64,000 nt of DNA from Tessaracoccus caeni (lineage in GTDB: Bacteria; Actinomycetota; Actinomycetes; Propionibacteriales; Propionibacteriaceae): positions 62,001 to 126,000 of the forward strand of contig NZ_JARGDO010000005.1 in NCBI RefSeq assembly GCF_029211185.1. Direction: 5' to 3'. Positions 19,162-27,225 of the stretch are shown one piece after another. Position numbers and translations under genes: made by a program. Under the pieces are notes generated by a model. That model searched no databases, was not told where the DNA came from, and was given only the letters and a program-made list of their open reading frames with translations. How positions within the stretch are numbered: the stretch's first letter is position 1; the number at the start of each line of letters is the position of its first letter.

Positions 19162-20394
19162 ATGGTGTCTGTTCAGGGGGCGACGTTGGCCGGCATGGCT
19201 GCGGCTGCGCGGCTCGCCCGGCTCGGACATCCCGTCACTGTGCACACCTGCGGCGAACCTCTCGGTGGACGCTGGGCTCCGGCGGGCGACGCCGAGAGCT
19301 CCTTGCCCCCGCTGATCATCCTGCCTGCGGCGTGGCGCGACCTCTTCAAGAAGACCGGAAGGGCGCTGGATCCTGAGCTCGCGCGTCGCGGCCTGCGATT
19401 CGCTCCCGCACCGCCCGTCCGCCATCTCTTCGACGACGGCACCTCCCTCGACCTGCCGTCCGAGCGCGGCGCACAGTTCTACGCGCTTGCCGAACGCTAT
19501 GGAACCTCTGTCGCGGAGCGTTGGCGCGATCTTCTCGACGGCGCCGACGACGCGTGGACGGCAGCACGTCGATTCGGCGTCGAGTCTCCTGCCTCTCCCG
19601 CCTCCCCCGCGCACCGCCGCTCCCTGTGGCTGGACCGGACGCTCGCCGATCTGGCCGACCGCGTCGACGAGCCGCATCTGGCCCGCATCCTCCTCGACCT
19701 GCGTTTTCCCGCCGGCACCGCATCCACCGCGGCCCCGGGCCTTCTTGCCACTCGGCTCGCCGTCGAGCGTCAGTTCGGTCGCTGGCAGCTCGTCGATGGC
19801 GACGGCCACGCCCGCCCTTCGTCGCTGCTCCTCGAGCTGCTGATCGAGCGCCTGAGCGCGAGGGGCGTGCAGATCGTCGATGAGCCCGCCGAGAGTCCCG
19901 ACATCGACTGCCTCCCGCACCGTCCTCGGACCGCCTGGTGGCGACTCCGGGTTCCGCTCGCCCAAGCGCCGCTCATCGGCTATGCCGCACTCGATCCCGC
20001 GAGCAGCGTCGACAGCCTGCACCACGAGACATCCCAGACGATCGACCACACCTCGTCGCAGGTGGTGATCTCCTGGCGCGTCCCGCATCCCGACGGCGCC
20101 CGGCAGCTCACCTGGGACTACCGCAGCACCCGACGCGATCTCGCCTGGGGGCTCGAGCCCCGCCGTGCGAGGGAGATTCTCGCCCGACCGGCCATCGACG
20201 ATCACGGCAGCCTGCGTGCCTCGGTTTGTTCTCCGGCCGGCCCCGAACCGTGGGCCGAGCTGTCCAGCGCGGCACTCGCGGTCTACGAGCTCCACGAGCG
20301 CCTGACCGGGCAGGACTGCCGGCCGACCAACCGCGACTTCCGCCTCCCGCCCGTTCCCCGACCTCGACGGGCGCTTGGCGCATCTGAGAAGTAG
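19162..20394 (+). CDS. FAD/NAD(P)-binding oxidoreductase-like protein
   Basis: A 410-residue protein that begins almost directly with a dinucleotide-binding fold: VQGATLAGMAAAARLARLG (4-22) followed by GEPLGGRW. The glycine pattern is GATLAG rather than the usual GxGxxG, so cofactor binding is likely but not certain. The rest lacks motifs I can assign; it loosely resembles phytoene-desaturase or amine-oxidase-type flavoproteins. I chose the ATG preceded by a -10-like TACCCT (leaderless). It stands between DUF3040 and the helD gene; no pathway partner is adjacent. Confidence 0.6.
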   Translation: MVSVQGATLAGMAAAARLARLGHPVTVHTCGEPLGGRWAPAGDAESSLPPLIILPAAWRDLFKKTGRALDPELARRGLRFAPAPPVRHLFDDGTSLDLPSERGAQFYALAERYGTSVAERWRDLLDGADDAWTAARRFGVESPASPASPAHRRSLWLDRTLADLADRVDEPHLARILLDLRFPAGTASTAAPGLLATRLAVERQFGRWQLVDGDGHARPSSLLLELLIERLSARGVQIVDEPAESPDIDCLPHRPRTAWWRLRVPLAQAPLIGYAALDPASSVDSLHHETSQTIDHTSSQVVISWRVPHPDGARQLTWDYRSTRRDLAWGLEPRRAREILARPAIDDHGSLRASVCSPAGPEPWAELSSAALAVYELHERLTGQDCRPTNRDFRLPPVPRPRRALGASEK

Positions 20395-20425
20395 TAGACT
20401 GTTTCGTCCGCTCCCGGCAAAAGGA
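20395..20425 (+). promoter_or_regulatory. candidate -10 and ribosome-binding site of the HelD-family gene
   Basis: TAGACT (20395-20400) matches the TANNNT -10 pattern directly after the preceding stop codon. AAAAGGA (20419-20425) sits 7 nt before the TTG at 20433 and decides that unusual start. No rifamycin-associated palindrome like that upstream of some helR genes is visible. Confidence 0.5.
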
Positions 20426-20432
20426 TCATCCT

Positions 20433-22628
20433 TTGACCAATACTCGCGCAGATCTCGACCGTGAGATCGCCCTCGAACAGGCCCACGTCGACAAGGTCTA
20501 TCAGCGGCTCGGTTCCGCGACCGCGAGCGCGAAGAACCTGGCCAAGCAGGGTCGCGAGATCTTCTTGACCGACCGCGACAACTTCCTCCGAGAGGAGGAC
20601 GGCACGGCTCTGTTCGAACGCGATGCCTTCGCCTATCAGGCTGCGCGCCGACTGGCGGTGCTGGATGCCGAGCATGAGGGCCTGGTCTTCGGCCGGATCG
20701 ACCTGGCCGATGACGACGCGCGCTACATCGGGCGCATCGGGGTGCGGGATGACGACTACAACCCGCTGACCATCGACTGGCGAGCCCCCGCCGCGGAGCC
20801 GTTCTACCGTGCCACTCAGCTGGAGCCGATGGGAGTCATCCGTCGCCGCGTGCTGCGCTGCCGCGATGACAAGGTGATCGGGTTGGAGGACGACCTGCTC
20901 GACTCGTCGGCCCACACGGATCTGCCGATCTTCGGCGAGGGCGCATTGATGGCGTCGATCAGTCGGGCGCGCGGCCTGACCATGCGCGACATCGTCGCCA
21001 CCATCCAGGCCGAACAGGACGAGGCCATCCGCGCGCCGTACCAGGGCGTGACCATCATCTCGGGCGGCCCCGGCACCGGCAAGACGGTTGTTGCGCTGCA
21101 CCGCGCCGCTTACCTGCTGTACACGTACCGGGCCCGGTTGGAGCGCGGCGGGGTGCTCGTCGTGGGTCCGTCGAGCGTGTTCATGAACTACATCGAGCGC
21201 GTGCTGCCCAGCCTCGGCGAGGACTCCGTGGCGCTCAAGGCCATCGGCGGCGTGGCCAGCGACGTGCTCGGCATCATGAGCGAGCGTGTGGACGGCGCGG
21301 CGGCGGCCACCATCAAGGGCAGCCTGGCGATGCTGCCGGTGCTGCGCAAGCTCGTGCGGCTGCCGTTGATCGAAGGTTCCGAGGCGTTGCGGGTCAGGGT
21401 CACCGTCAAGGGCGAGGTGCTGACCCTCACCGAACCCGAGCTGGCCCGGATCCGAGACCAGGTGCTGGCCTCCACCAAGATGAACCGCGGGCGCGGGCAG
21501 GCCCTGCAGCTGGTGATCACGGCGCTGGCCGCCAAGATGCCCGACGACGTGGCGATCGAGCCCGACGAGCTGCGCGAGGCCATTCGCGAGCATCCCAGCC
21601 TCGCGATGTTCATGAACGCCTGGTGGCCGTCGCTCTCCGCCATCCGGGTGCTGGCACGGCTGTCCCACCCCGAGGTGGTGGAGCGGGTGGGCCGCAACCT
21701 CAGTCCGGAGCAGCGCCGTCAGCTGTCCGACTCCTACTCCTGGATCCAGGCCCGCGATGAACTCGAGCCGGTGCGCGGATGGTCCGTGGCCGACATCGCG
21801 CTGCTCGACGAGCTCGCCGGCGTGCTGGGCGTGCCCGACGAAGAGCCCGGTGACGGCCCCGACGTGTTCATCGAGGGCGGCGAGAGGGCAGAACTGGTCA
21901 CCACCGCCGACCTGCTCAGCCGCGCCCGCGACGTCGACCCCGACGATGACCCCCAGACCACCTACGCCCACATCCTGGTTGATGAGGGTCAGGACATCAC
22001 CCCCATGCAGTGGCGGATGCTGCGGCGACGGGGGCCGCAGGCGTCGTGGACCATCGTCGGCGATCCGGCTCAAAGCTCCTACCCCGACCAGGCCGAGACC
22101 CAGCGCGCCATGGACGAGGTGGTGGGGCGCGGCAAGCTGCGCCGGTTCACGCTGTCCACCAACTATCGCTCCCCCAGCGAGGTCTTCAACCTGGCGGCCA
22201 AGGTGATCACCAAGGTCTTCCCCGACGCCGACCTCCCCCGGGCGGTCCGCAACACCGGCGTCGAACCGCTGCTCGCCGCCACCGACAGCACCGGCCTGCA
22301 CGACGCGGTGCGCACGCACGTGCTGAACCTGGCCGGCCAGGTCGGCGGCACCATCGGCGTGATCGTGCCGCCGTCGCGCCAGCAGGACATCCAGCTCTTC
22401 GTGATGGGAGACCCCCGCCTGGGAGCCTTCGAGGACCGCATTCTGGTGGTCACCTCGCTCCAGGCCAAGGGCTTGGAATACGACGGCGTGCTGGTGGTCT
22501 CCCCCGACGAGATCGTCGCCGAAGCCCCCAACGGCGTCCGCGTCCTCTACGTCGCCCTGACCAGGGCCACCCAGCGCATGATCACCCTCGACGTCGACAC
22601 CTCCGCCTGGCGCCCCCTGGTGGATTAG
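20433..22628 (+). CDS. HelD/HelR-family UvrD-like ATPase
   Basis: A 731-residue superfamily 1 protein. The N-terminal 100 residues are helical and charged, as in HelD proteins that insert into RNA polymerase channels. Next comes the conserved FGRIDLADDDARYIGRIGVR segment, Walker A GGPGTGKT (about 210-217), Walker B ILVDEGQD, and the C-terminal helicase motifs VTSLQAKGLEYDGVLVV and YVALTRATQRM. HelD-type enzymes recycle stalled RNA polymerase, and some (HelR) give rifamycin tolerance; which applies here is not shown by sequence. Translation starts at TTG with AAAAGGA 7 nt upstream. Confidence 0.88.
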   Translation: MTNTRADLDREIALEQAHVDKVYQRLGSATASAKNLAKQGREIFLTDRDNFLREEDGTALFERDAFAYQAARRLAVLDAEHEGLVFGRIDLADDDARYIGRIGVRDDDYNPLTIDWRAPAAEPFYRATQLEPMGVIRRRVLRCRDDKVIGLEDDLLDSSAHTDLPIFGEGALMASISRARGLTMRDIVATIQAEQDEAIRAPYQGVTIISGGPGTGKTVVALHRAAYLLYTYRARLERGGVLVVGPSSVFMNYIERVLPSLGEDSVALKAIGGVASDVLGIMSERVDGAAAATIKGSLAMLPVLRKLVRLPLIEGSEALRVRVTVKGEVLTLTEPELARIRDQVLASTKMNRGRGQALQLVITALAAKMPDDVAIEPDELREAIREHPSLAMFMNAWWPSLSAIRVLARLSHPEVVERVGRNLSPEQRRQLSDSYSWIQARDELEPVRGWSVADIALLDELAGVLGVPDEEPGDGPDVFIEGGERAELVTTADLLSRARDVDPDDDPQTTYAHILVDEGQDITPMQWRMLRRRGPQASWTIVGDPAQSSYPDQAETQRAMDEVVGRGKLRRFTLSTNYRSPSEVFNLAAKVITKVFPDADLPRAVRNTGVEPLLAATDSTGLHDAVRTHVLNLAGQVGGTIGVIVPPSRQQDIQLFVMGDPRLGAFEDRILVVTSLQAKGLEYDGVLVVSPDEIVAEAPNGVRVLYVALTRATQRMITLDVDTSAWRPLVD

Positions 22629-22756
22629 CTCTCGCGCCAGGTCTTTTCGAGGCTCGTTCCTCGCACCTCAAAGACCGTAATCCCCCTTACGCTCTTTGAG
22701 GCGCGGAGGCTCGGGGGCGAGGAACGAGCCCCCAAGCCGGAGCCTCGAAAAGAGCC
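22629..22756. repeat. REP-like palindromic unit A
   Basis: Immediately after the helD-family stop lie two hairpins in tandem. The first pairs GTCTTTTCGAGG with CCTCAAAGAC, the second GCTCTTTGAGG with CCTCGAAAAGAGC. The unit begins CTCTCGCGCCAG and is repeated with small changes at 22808-22918 (unit B). No coding potential fits this stretch, which together with unit B fills the 406-nt gap before the DUF222 gene. The first hairpin may also serve as a terminator. Confidence 0.75.
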
Positions 22757-22807
22757 ACCGGCAACCAAACCACCGCATCAATCACCGTCACCAACCCCCT
22801 GTGAATT

Positions 22808-22918
22808 CTCGCGCCAGGTCTTTTCGAGGCTCCGCTGCGCTCCGCACCTCAAAGACCGTAATCCCCCCACGCTCTTTGAGGTGCGAGGCCGCCTGCGGCC
22901 GAGCCTCGAAAAGAGCCC
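22808..22918. repeat. REP-like palindromic unit B
   Basis: Second copy of unit A. It keeps CTCGCGCCAGGTCTTTTCG, the paired CACCTCAAAGACCGTAATCC, and the closing AGCCTCGAAAAGAGCC; the loop sequences differ (CTCCGCTGCGCTCCG instead of CTCGTTCCTCG). Conserved stems with diverged loops indicate selection or recent copying of the palindromes. The remaining 22919-23034 is AT-richer and shows nothing else recognisable apart from the start of the next gene. Confidence 0.75.
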
Positions 22919-23088
22919 CCGCAAGAATCCCTAAACAACACAACCACCAGTTGGCCACAACACCCACTCTTGTCAAGCATCAGTTTTGGAACAGTGGAAA
23001 ACAAGTTATAAAACCGTGACACGCAATAGGCGCCGTGGACCCGGTTTTATCGGGGAAACTGTCAGAGGTCACTGGAACAATTCATGTT

Positions 23089-24585
23089 ATGACCGTAGAA
23101 CAGTTCCAAGACCTGATGCAGCAAGCTCTTGCTGCCGGGTGGGACTGCCTCCACACTCTTCATTCGGATCGGCCTGCGGAAGCGATCGCGCTGTTCGAAA
23201 CGATCACCCAGACAGAAGCCCAACTCGCCGGCTTGCGGCTTCGGCTGTTCACCGAAGCCAAACACCTCGACACCGCCGTCGTACTCGACCAGATACGGTC
23301 ATCCACCCGCCTCAACGAAGCCCAGTCCAAAGCCGCGATCAGGCTCGCGAGCGAGCTGGCGGAACGGTTCCCGATCATCAACACAGCGTTGTGCGATGGA
23401 TACATCTCCCTGGAACAGGCTCATGCGATCATCACCGGGTTGAAGAAACTCCCCACCCACTTCACCAAAACCGATCTCGAGATCTGTCAAAACCAGTGCC
23501 TGCAATACGTCCACGAGTTAGGACCGAAAGAACTCCGCTCCCTTGCCGCTCGCATGGCAGAGATCATTGATCCTGAAGAAGCCGACCTAGAGGAAGCGAA
23601 ACGCTTGGAACGGGAAGAACAAAAAGCCTTTGCCGATAGGTTCCTGCGTATCCGCCCCGACTTCCACGGCTCCATCACCATCACCGGGAAACTACCCACA
23701 GTTGACGGAACCCTCCTGTCTGCGCAGATCGAAGCCCTCATGCCGTCTGTCAGCTCCTATGGTGCGACGGGTGAAACCCCGACCCCTGATGCCAGGCGCG
23801 CCGACGCGCTCACCAGGTTGATCGCTATCGCCGCCAACAGTGCAGAGTTACCGGCCCAGGGTGGTGACCGACCCCAGATCCAGATCACAATGACCCTCGA
23901 CAACCTCACTGCACGGCTAGGCCGAGCAGAACTCCTCAACAACAGCCAACCCATATCCCCCGGTGCTGCTCGACGGATGTGCTGCGACGCCAGCATCATC
24001 CCGGTCGTCCTCGGAACGGATTCGGAACCGTTGGATGTTGGACGCACGAAGCGGTTGTTCACCAAACCCCAACGCCAACTCCTCACCGCCCGCGATCAGG
24101 GCTGCGCCTTCCCCTCCTGCGACGCACCACCCGCCGCCTGCCAAGGCCACCACATCATCCCCTGGGTCGACGGAGGCAACACCGATCTAGACCACGCAGT
24201 CCTGGTGTGTCCATACCACCATCGGGTAGTAGAACCCGACCAGAGCATCTCCCCAGAACTCCAATGGGAAGTCCACTTGGATCCCATCACGAAGCTCCCG
24301 TGGTTCACCCCACCCCGACACATCGACCCAAGACGCACACCCCGACAACACCGCCGCTACCGACTCCAACAGGCAAAACTGGCCGCCGACAGCGAGGCAC
24401 CACCCTGCCCCGAGCCAGAACCTCCGCCCTGGAACATCCCACACAACGACGAGATGCCACTGCGACGACCACCGAAGACACTCGAGCCCGACCCCTTCGC
24501 CGAGTTCCGACGCATCATCGAACGAAACCAAGCCACCCAAGCGCAGCAACCCGTCGAACCCAACCCCTGGCACCCCCAGGAATAG
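23089..24585 (+). CDS. DUF222 / HNH endonuclease (13E12 repeat family)
   Basis: The N-terminal DUF222 region (LETITQTEAQLAGLRLRLF onwards) is followed by a C-terminal HNH nuclease domain reading CAFPSCDAPPAACQGHHIIP, then a Gly pair and LVCPYHH. The position usually occupied by Asn in the HNH motif is His here (TDLDHAVLVC). I give the ATG at 23089 (498 residues); an in-frame GTG at 23035 would add 18 residues, and neither has a clear ribosome-binding site. Base composition is visibly less GC-rich than the neighbours, suggesting transfer. The family relates to REP13E12 of Mycobacterium tuberculosis. No role in the host is established. Confidence 0.85.
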   Translation: MTVEQFQDLMQQALAAGWDCLHTLHSDRPAEAIALFETITQTEAQLAGLRLRLFTEAKHLDTAVVLDQIRSSTRLNEAQSKAAIRLASELAERFPIINTALCDGYISLEQAHAIITGLKKLPTHFTKTDLEICQNQCLQYVHELGPKELRSLAARMAEIIDPEEADLEEAKRLEREEQKAFADRFLRIRPDFHGSITITGKLPTVDGTLLSAQIEALMPSVSSYGATGETPTPDARRADALTRLIAIAANSAELPAQGGDRPQIQITMTLDNLTARLGRAELLNNSQPISPGAARRMCCDASIIPVVLGTDSEPLDVGRTKRLFTKPQRQLLTARDQGCAFPSCDAPPAACQGHHIIPWVDGGNTDLDHAVLVCPYHHRVVEPDQSISPELQWEVHLDPITKLPWFTPPRHIDPRRTPRQHRRYRLQQAKLAADSEAPPCPEPEPPPWNIPHNDEMPLRRPPKTLEPDPFAEFRRIIERNQATQAQQPVEPNPWHPQE

Positions 24586-24629
24586 CCCTGCCGTTCGACT
24601 CCCAACTACAGTCCCTGCCCCACCTCACG

Positions 24630-24676
24630 CTGGGTCTTTTCGAGGCTCCGCTGCGCTCCGCACCTCAAAGACCGTG
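24630..24676. repeat. REP-like palindrome, copy C
   Basis: GTCTTTTCGAGG (24634-24645) pairs with CCTCAAAGAC (24663-24672) around the same CTCCGCTGCGCTCCG loop seen in unit B. It therefore repeats, downstream of the HNH gene, the palindrome found upstream of it. Confidence 0.75.
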
Positions 24677-25224
24677 ATAGCGACGCCCTCCGAGGTGCGA
24701 AACCCCAGGACGAGGAACACACGACGCTCTTCGAGGTGCGGAGGCGCTGGGGCGCACTTCGAGACGCTCGTACCTCGCTCCTCAGCACCCGGACGAGCCC
24801 CGAAGCCGTAGCCTCGAGGAGAGCCAACCGGCAGCCGAACGCGTAGTCGTGTGGAGGATGGGGTCCGCCTTCACGCTCTTCGAGGTGCGGAGCGCAGCGG
24901 AGCCTCGAGGAGAGCCAACCGGCAGCCGAAGAACCAAGTCGTGTGGAGGATGGGGTCCGCGAGTGGGTGTGGTGGGCGTAAAAGCCGTGAGCCCGCGCGA
25001 AGCGCCGGAACACGGCCGGCGGCGGGCACTTCGAGGCTCGCTCCGCTCGCACCTCAGCAACCGCGACCCCATCCGTAACACAACGCACCCACCCACCGAA
25101 ACCCGACCACAAGCCCCCAGACACCGTCACGCTCTCCTCGAGGCTCGACCGCGGACGGCCTCGCACCTCGAAGAGCGTAGGTGGGGTGCACCTCGACGAG
25201 CGTGGCGGACTCGCTTCGGCCGGC
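24677..25224. repeat. field of degenerate REP-like repeats, no gene
   Basis: About 550 nt without a credible gene. It contains at least five more copies of a CTTCGAGGTGCGGAGC-type palindrome in both orientations (around 24725, 24768, 24875, 25030 and 25130-25180). Two imperfect direct repeats of 58-59 bp start at 24811 and 24902. The final hairpin (CGCTCTCCTCGAGG with CCTCGAAGAGCG, 25129-25177) ends shortly before the 3' end of the rhodanese gene and could terminate its transcript. Confidence 0.7.
24811..24960. repeat. imperfect tandem direct repeat, 91-bp period
   Basis: The segments 24811-24868 and 24902-24960 both begin GCCTCGAGGAGAGCCAACCG and both end GTGTGGAGGATGGGGTCCGC; the only marked difference is a short patch in the middle (CGCGT against GAACCA). 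The 33 nt between them is one of the REP-like palindromes. Confidence 0.85.
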
Positions 25225-26022
25225 TCAGGGGGCGGTAGCTGCGGGGCGGTCGGTGTTGCTGTACTGCGACCAGGAGCCCGGGTACAGGCGGCCCGTGCCC
25301 AAGCCTGCGTACTCCAGCGCGATCAGGTTGTGGCAGGCGGTGATGCCGGAGCCGCAGTAGGAGATCACCTCGGACGCGTCCGTCACGTCGGCGAAGCGAT
25401 CCTGGAGAGCTGCCGGGGCGAGGAAGCGTCCATCGGCAGCGAGGTTGCCCGTCAGTGGGTAGTTTCTAGCGCCGGGGATATGACCGGCGCGAGGATCGAT
25501 GGGCTCGGTCTCGCCGCGATAGCGCTCGGGCGCGCGGGCGTCGATCACGAAGCTCCCGGAGGCGGCCTCGTCGATCGTGGCCAACGCGTCGGCGGGCCAC
25601 GGCTTCGGCGTGAACACTCGCGGCTCGACGACGGGCACCTCCATCGTCAGCTCACCCGGCCACGCAGCGAGGCCACCGTCGAGCAGGGCCGCGTCGTGTC
25701 CGAGCATGCGCAGCAGCCAAACCAAACGTCCGGCCATCGCTCCCCCGGCGTCGTCGTAGGCCACAACCACGCTCTCATCCCCGATACCGACCTCAGACAG
25801 CCCGGCGGCAAACTTCTCGGGCGACGGCAGCGGATGCCGTCCGGCTTCCGGCGCGGCGTGCTCGGCCAGCACCGCATCCATGTCGACGCGGACCGCGCCG
25901 GGGATGTGGCGATCAGCATAGGCATCGGCTGCGGAGCGGCCATCCAGGTAGTAACGCACGTCGGCAATAACGACGTTCGGGTGCGCCTCAACCCAAGCGA
26001 CATCGACAACAGGAGAGATCAT
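25225..26022 (-). CDS. thiosulfate/3-mercaptopyruvate sulfurtransferase (tandem rhodanese)
   Basis: A 265-residue protein with two rhodanese domains. The N-terminal one is inactive (no Cys in its loop, AYDDAGGAMAG); the C-terminal one carries the catalytic loop SYCGSGITACHN with Cys223. This layout is typical of SseA-type sulfurtransferases, which move sulfur to cyanide or other acceptors through a Cys persulfide. The loop does not distinguish thiosulfate from mercaptopyruvate as donor. Probably leaderless (TAGGCT 6 nt before the ATG). It stands alone between the repeat field and the SorC regulator. Confidence 0.9.
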   Translation of the reverse strand: MISPVVDVAWVEAHPNVVIADVRYYLDGRSAADAYADRHIPGAVRVDMDAVLAEHAAPEAGRHPLPSPEKFAAGLSEVGIGDESVVVAYDDAGGAMAGRLVWLLRMLGHDAALLDGGLAAWPGELTMEVPVVEPRVFTPKPWPADALATIDEAASGSFVIDARAPERYRGETEPIDPRAGHIPGARNYPLTGNLAADGRFLAPAALQDRFADVTDASEVISYCGSGITACHNLIALEYAGLGTGRLYPGSWSQYSNTDRPAATAP

Positions 26023-26028
26023 GGCGCA

Positions 26029-26034
26029 AGCCTA
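26029..26034 (-). promoter_or_regulatory. leaderless-type -10 (TAGGCT) of the rhodanese gene
   Basis: On the minus strand TAGGCT is followed after 6 nt by the ATG at 26022, and no ribosome-binding site is present. The rest of the 167-nt gap to 26189 shows nothing recognisable. Confidence 0.5.
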
Positions 26035-26189
26035 CGCGGCAACACTCCGCCACCAACCCGGACTTCTCCTCAGCTTCCACGCCGGTTCCGGCTGCCGAGA
26101 GGGAAGTGGCGGCACTTTCGTGTGAGACACCTCAGTGCAGACGAGATGGCGACCGAGAAGACTCGACACCGGCCGGTACGCGAGACTCC

Positions 26190-27143
26190 TCAACGGGCTT
26201 CGGCCTTCTTGATCAACGATCGGGCGACCACCTCGTCGGTGACGAGTGAGTTGATGAGTCGCGACTTGAGGACGCTCTCGATAGCCAGAGCCTTGGTCGC
26301 GCCGCCCGCCACCGCGATCACCGTAGGGATCCGACGCAGCCGATCGGGGCTGATGGCGAGGATCCGCTCCGTGGCCGGATCGTCGATCAATTCGCCAGAA
26401 TCATCGGGCATCGCACGGCCGATCTCGGCGACCACACCTCGCTTCAAGAGCCGCTCCACCTCGCTCACCTGGAACTGCAGGCGCAGCTGGGAGTTGGGCG
26501 GCACCCAGCTACCGATCGACATCACTGCCACCGTGACCTGGCTGTGCATGGCGAAGGTCTCCGCGATGCTCGACTCCTCGAGCAGTCCCTGCGTGGTGGC
26601 CGCGTTCGGCAGCACCAGCGGCGCATAGAGCGGATAGGCCGGGCCGTTCGACACCTTCGCGAACCGGCGCACCACCTCCGTCGAGTTGTTCTCGGGACCA
26701 CCCGTCATTCCGGACAGCTGCACGACGGGGCACCGCGGCAGGCGCGCGAGGTGGGGAAGGATCGCCTGGATGCTGCGCCCCCAGGTGATACCCAGGATGT
26801 CGCGGTCCGTGAGGATCCGCTCGAGCAGGAAGGCAGCGGTGCGACCGAGCCCGTCCCAGAGCCCGCGCTCCGTCGAGAAGCTGCCATCCACCACCTCGGC
26901 GAACTCGAGTCCATAGGCCTCCTTCAGCTCCCTTCCCATCGGCGTGGCGGGCGCGTCGTCTCCGATGCGGATCTGCACCAAGCCCTGAGAACGCGCCGAA
27001 GTGATCAAACGAGCGACTCTGAAGCGTGAGATCCCCAAGGCGTCGGCAATCTCGATTTTCGACTGTTCCTCCAAGTAATACCGCTTACAAACGTCGATCA
27101 GCAGCGTCCGATCGGCCCTACTCTGCTCTCTGCTCACGCTCAT
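26190..27143 (-). CDS. SorC/DeoR-type sugar-responsive transcriptional regulator
   Basis: A 317-residue SorC-family protein. The N-terminal helix-turn-helix (about 17-55: KRYYLEEQSKIEIADALGIS followed by RFRVARLI) precedes a sugar-phosphate-binding domain of the NagB fold with ILGITWGRSIQAI and AVAGGATKALAIESVL. It is transcribed divergently from the kinase/ABC operon across an 82-nt gap, so it almost certainly controls that operon in response to a phosphorylated sugar. The start has a TAATAT -10 only 6 nt upstream, suggesting a leaderless transcript. Confidence 0.9.
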   Translation of the reverse strand: MSVSREQSRADRTLLIDVCKRYYLEEQSKIEIADALGISRFRVARLITSARSQGLVQIRIGDDAPATPMGRELKEAYGLEFAEVVDGSFSTERGLWDGLGRTAAFLLERILTDRDILGITWGRSIQAILPHLARLPRCPVVQLSGMTGGPENNSTEVVRRFAKVSNGPAYPLYAPLVLPNAATTQGLLEESSIAETFAMHSQVTVAVMSIGSWVPPNSQLRLQFQVSEVERLLKRGVVAEIGRAMPDDSGELIDDPATERILAISPDRLRRIPTVIAVAGGATKALAIESVLKSRLINSLVTDEVVARSLIKKAEAR

Positions 27144-27155
27144 ACGAGCATATTA
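27138..27155 (-). promoter_or_regulatory. sorC leaderless promoter and small inverted repeat
   Basis: TAATAT (27150-27155 on the complement) lies 6 nt before the regulator's ATG. Next to it, GCTC-ATAC-GAGC (27138-27149) forms a short inverted repeat covering the start codon that might be part of an operator. The kinase promoter on the other strand is not obvious. Confidence 0.4.
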
Positions 27156-27225
27156 CTGGCGGTCATGGTGCACGAACGGCGATGCTTTGTCGCACACGCA
27201 GATGGCACAAGGAGGTGGCCAGAAC

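Noticed and set aside
20395-20432. Rifamycin-associated element upstream of the HelD-family gene
   Set aside because: The short gap contains no long palindrome of that type.
22696-23019. Possible 107-residue protein before the DUF222 gene
   Set aside because: It reads through the REP-like palindromes, has no ribosome-binding site and no recognisable domain.
22629-25224. CRISPR array
   Set aside because: The repeats are palindromic, irregularly spaced and diverged in their loops, with no regular spacers and no cas genes.
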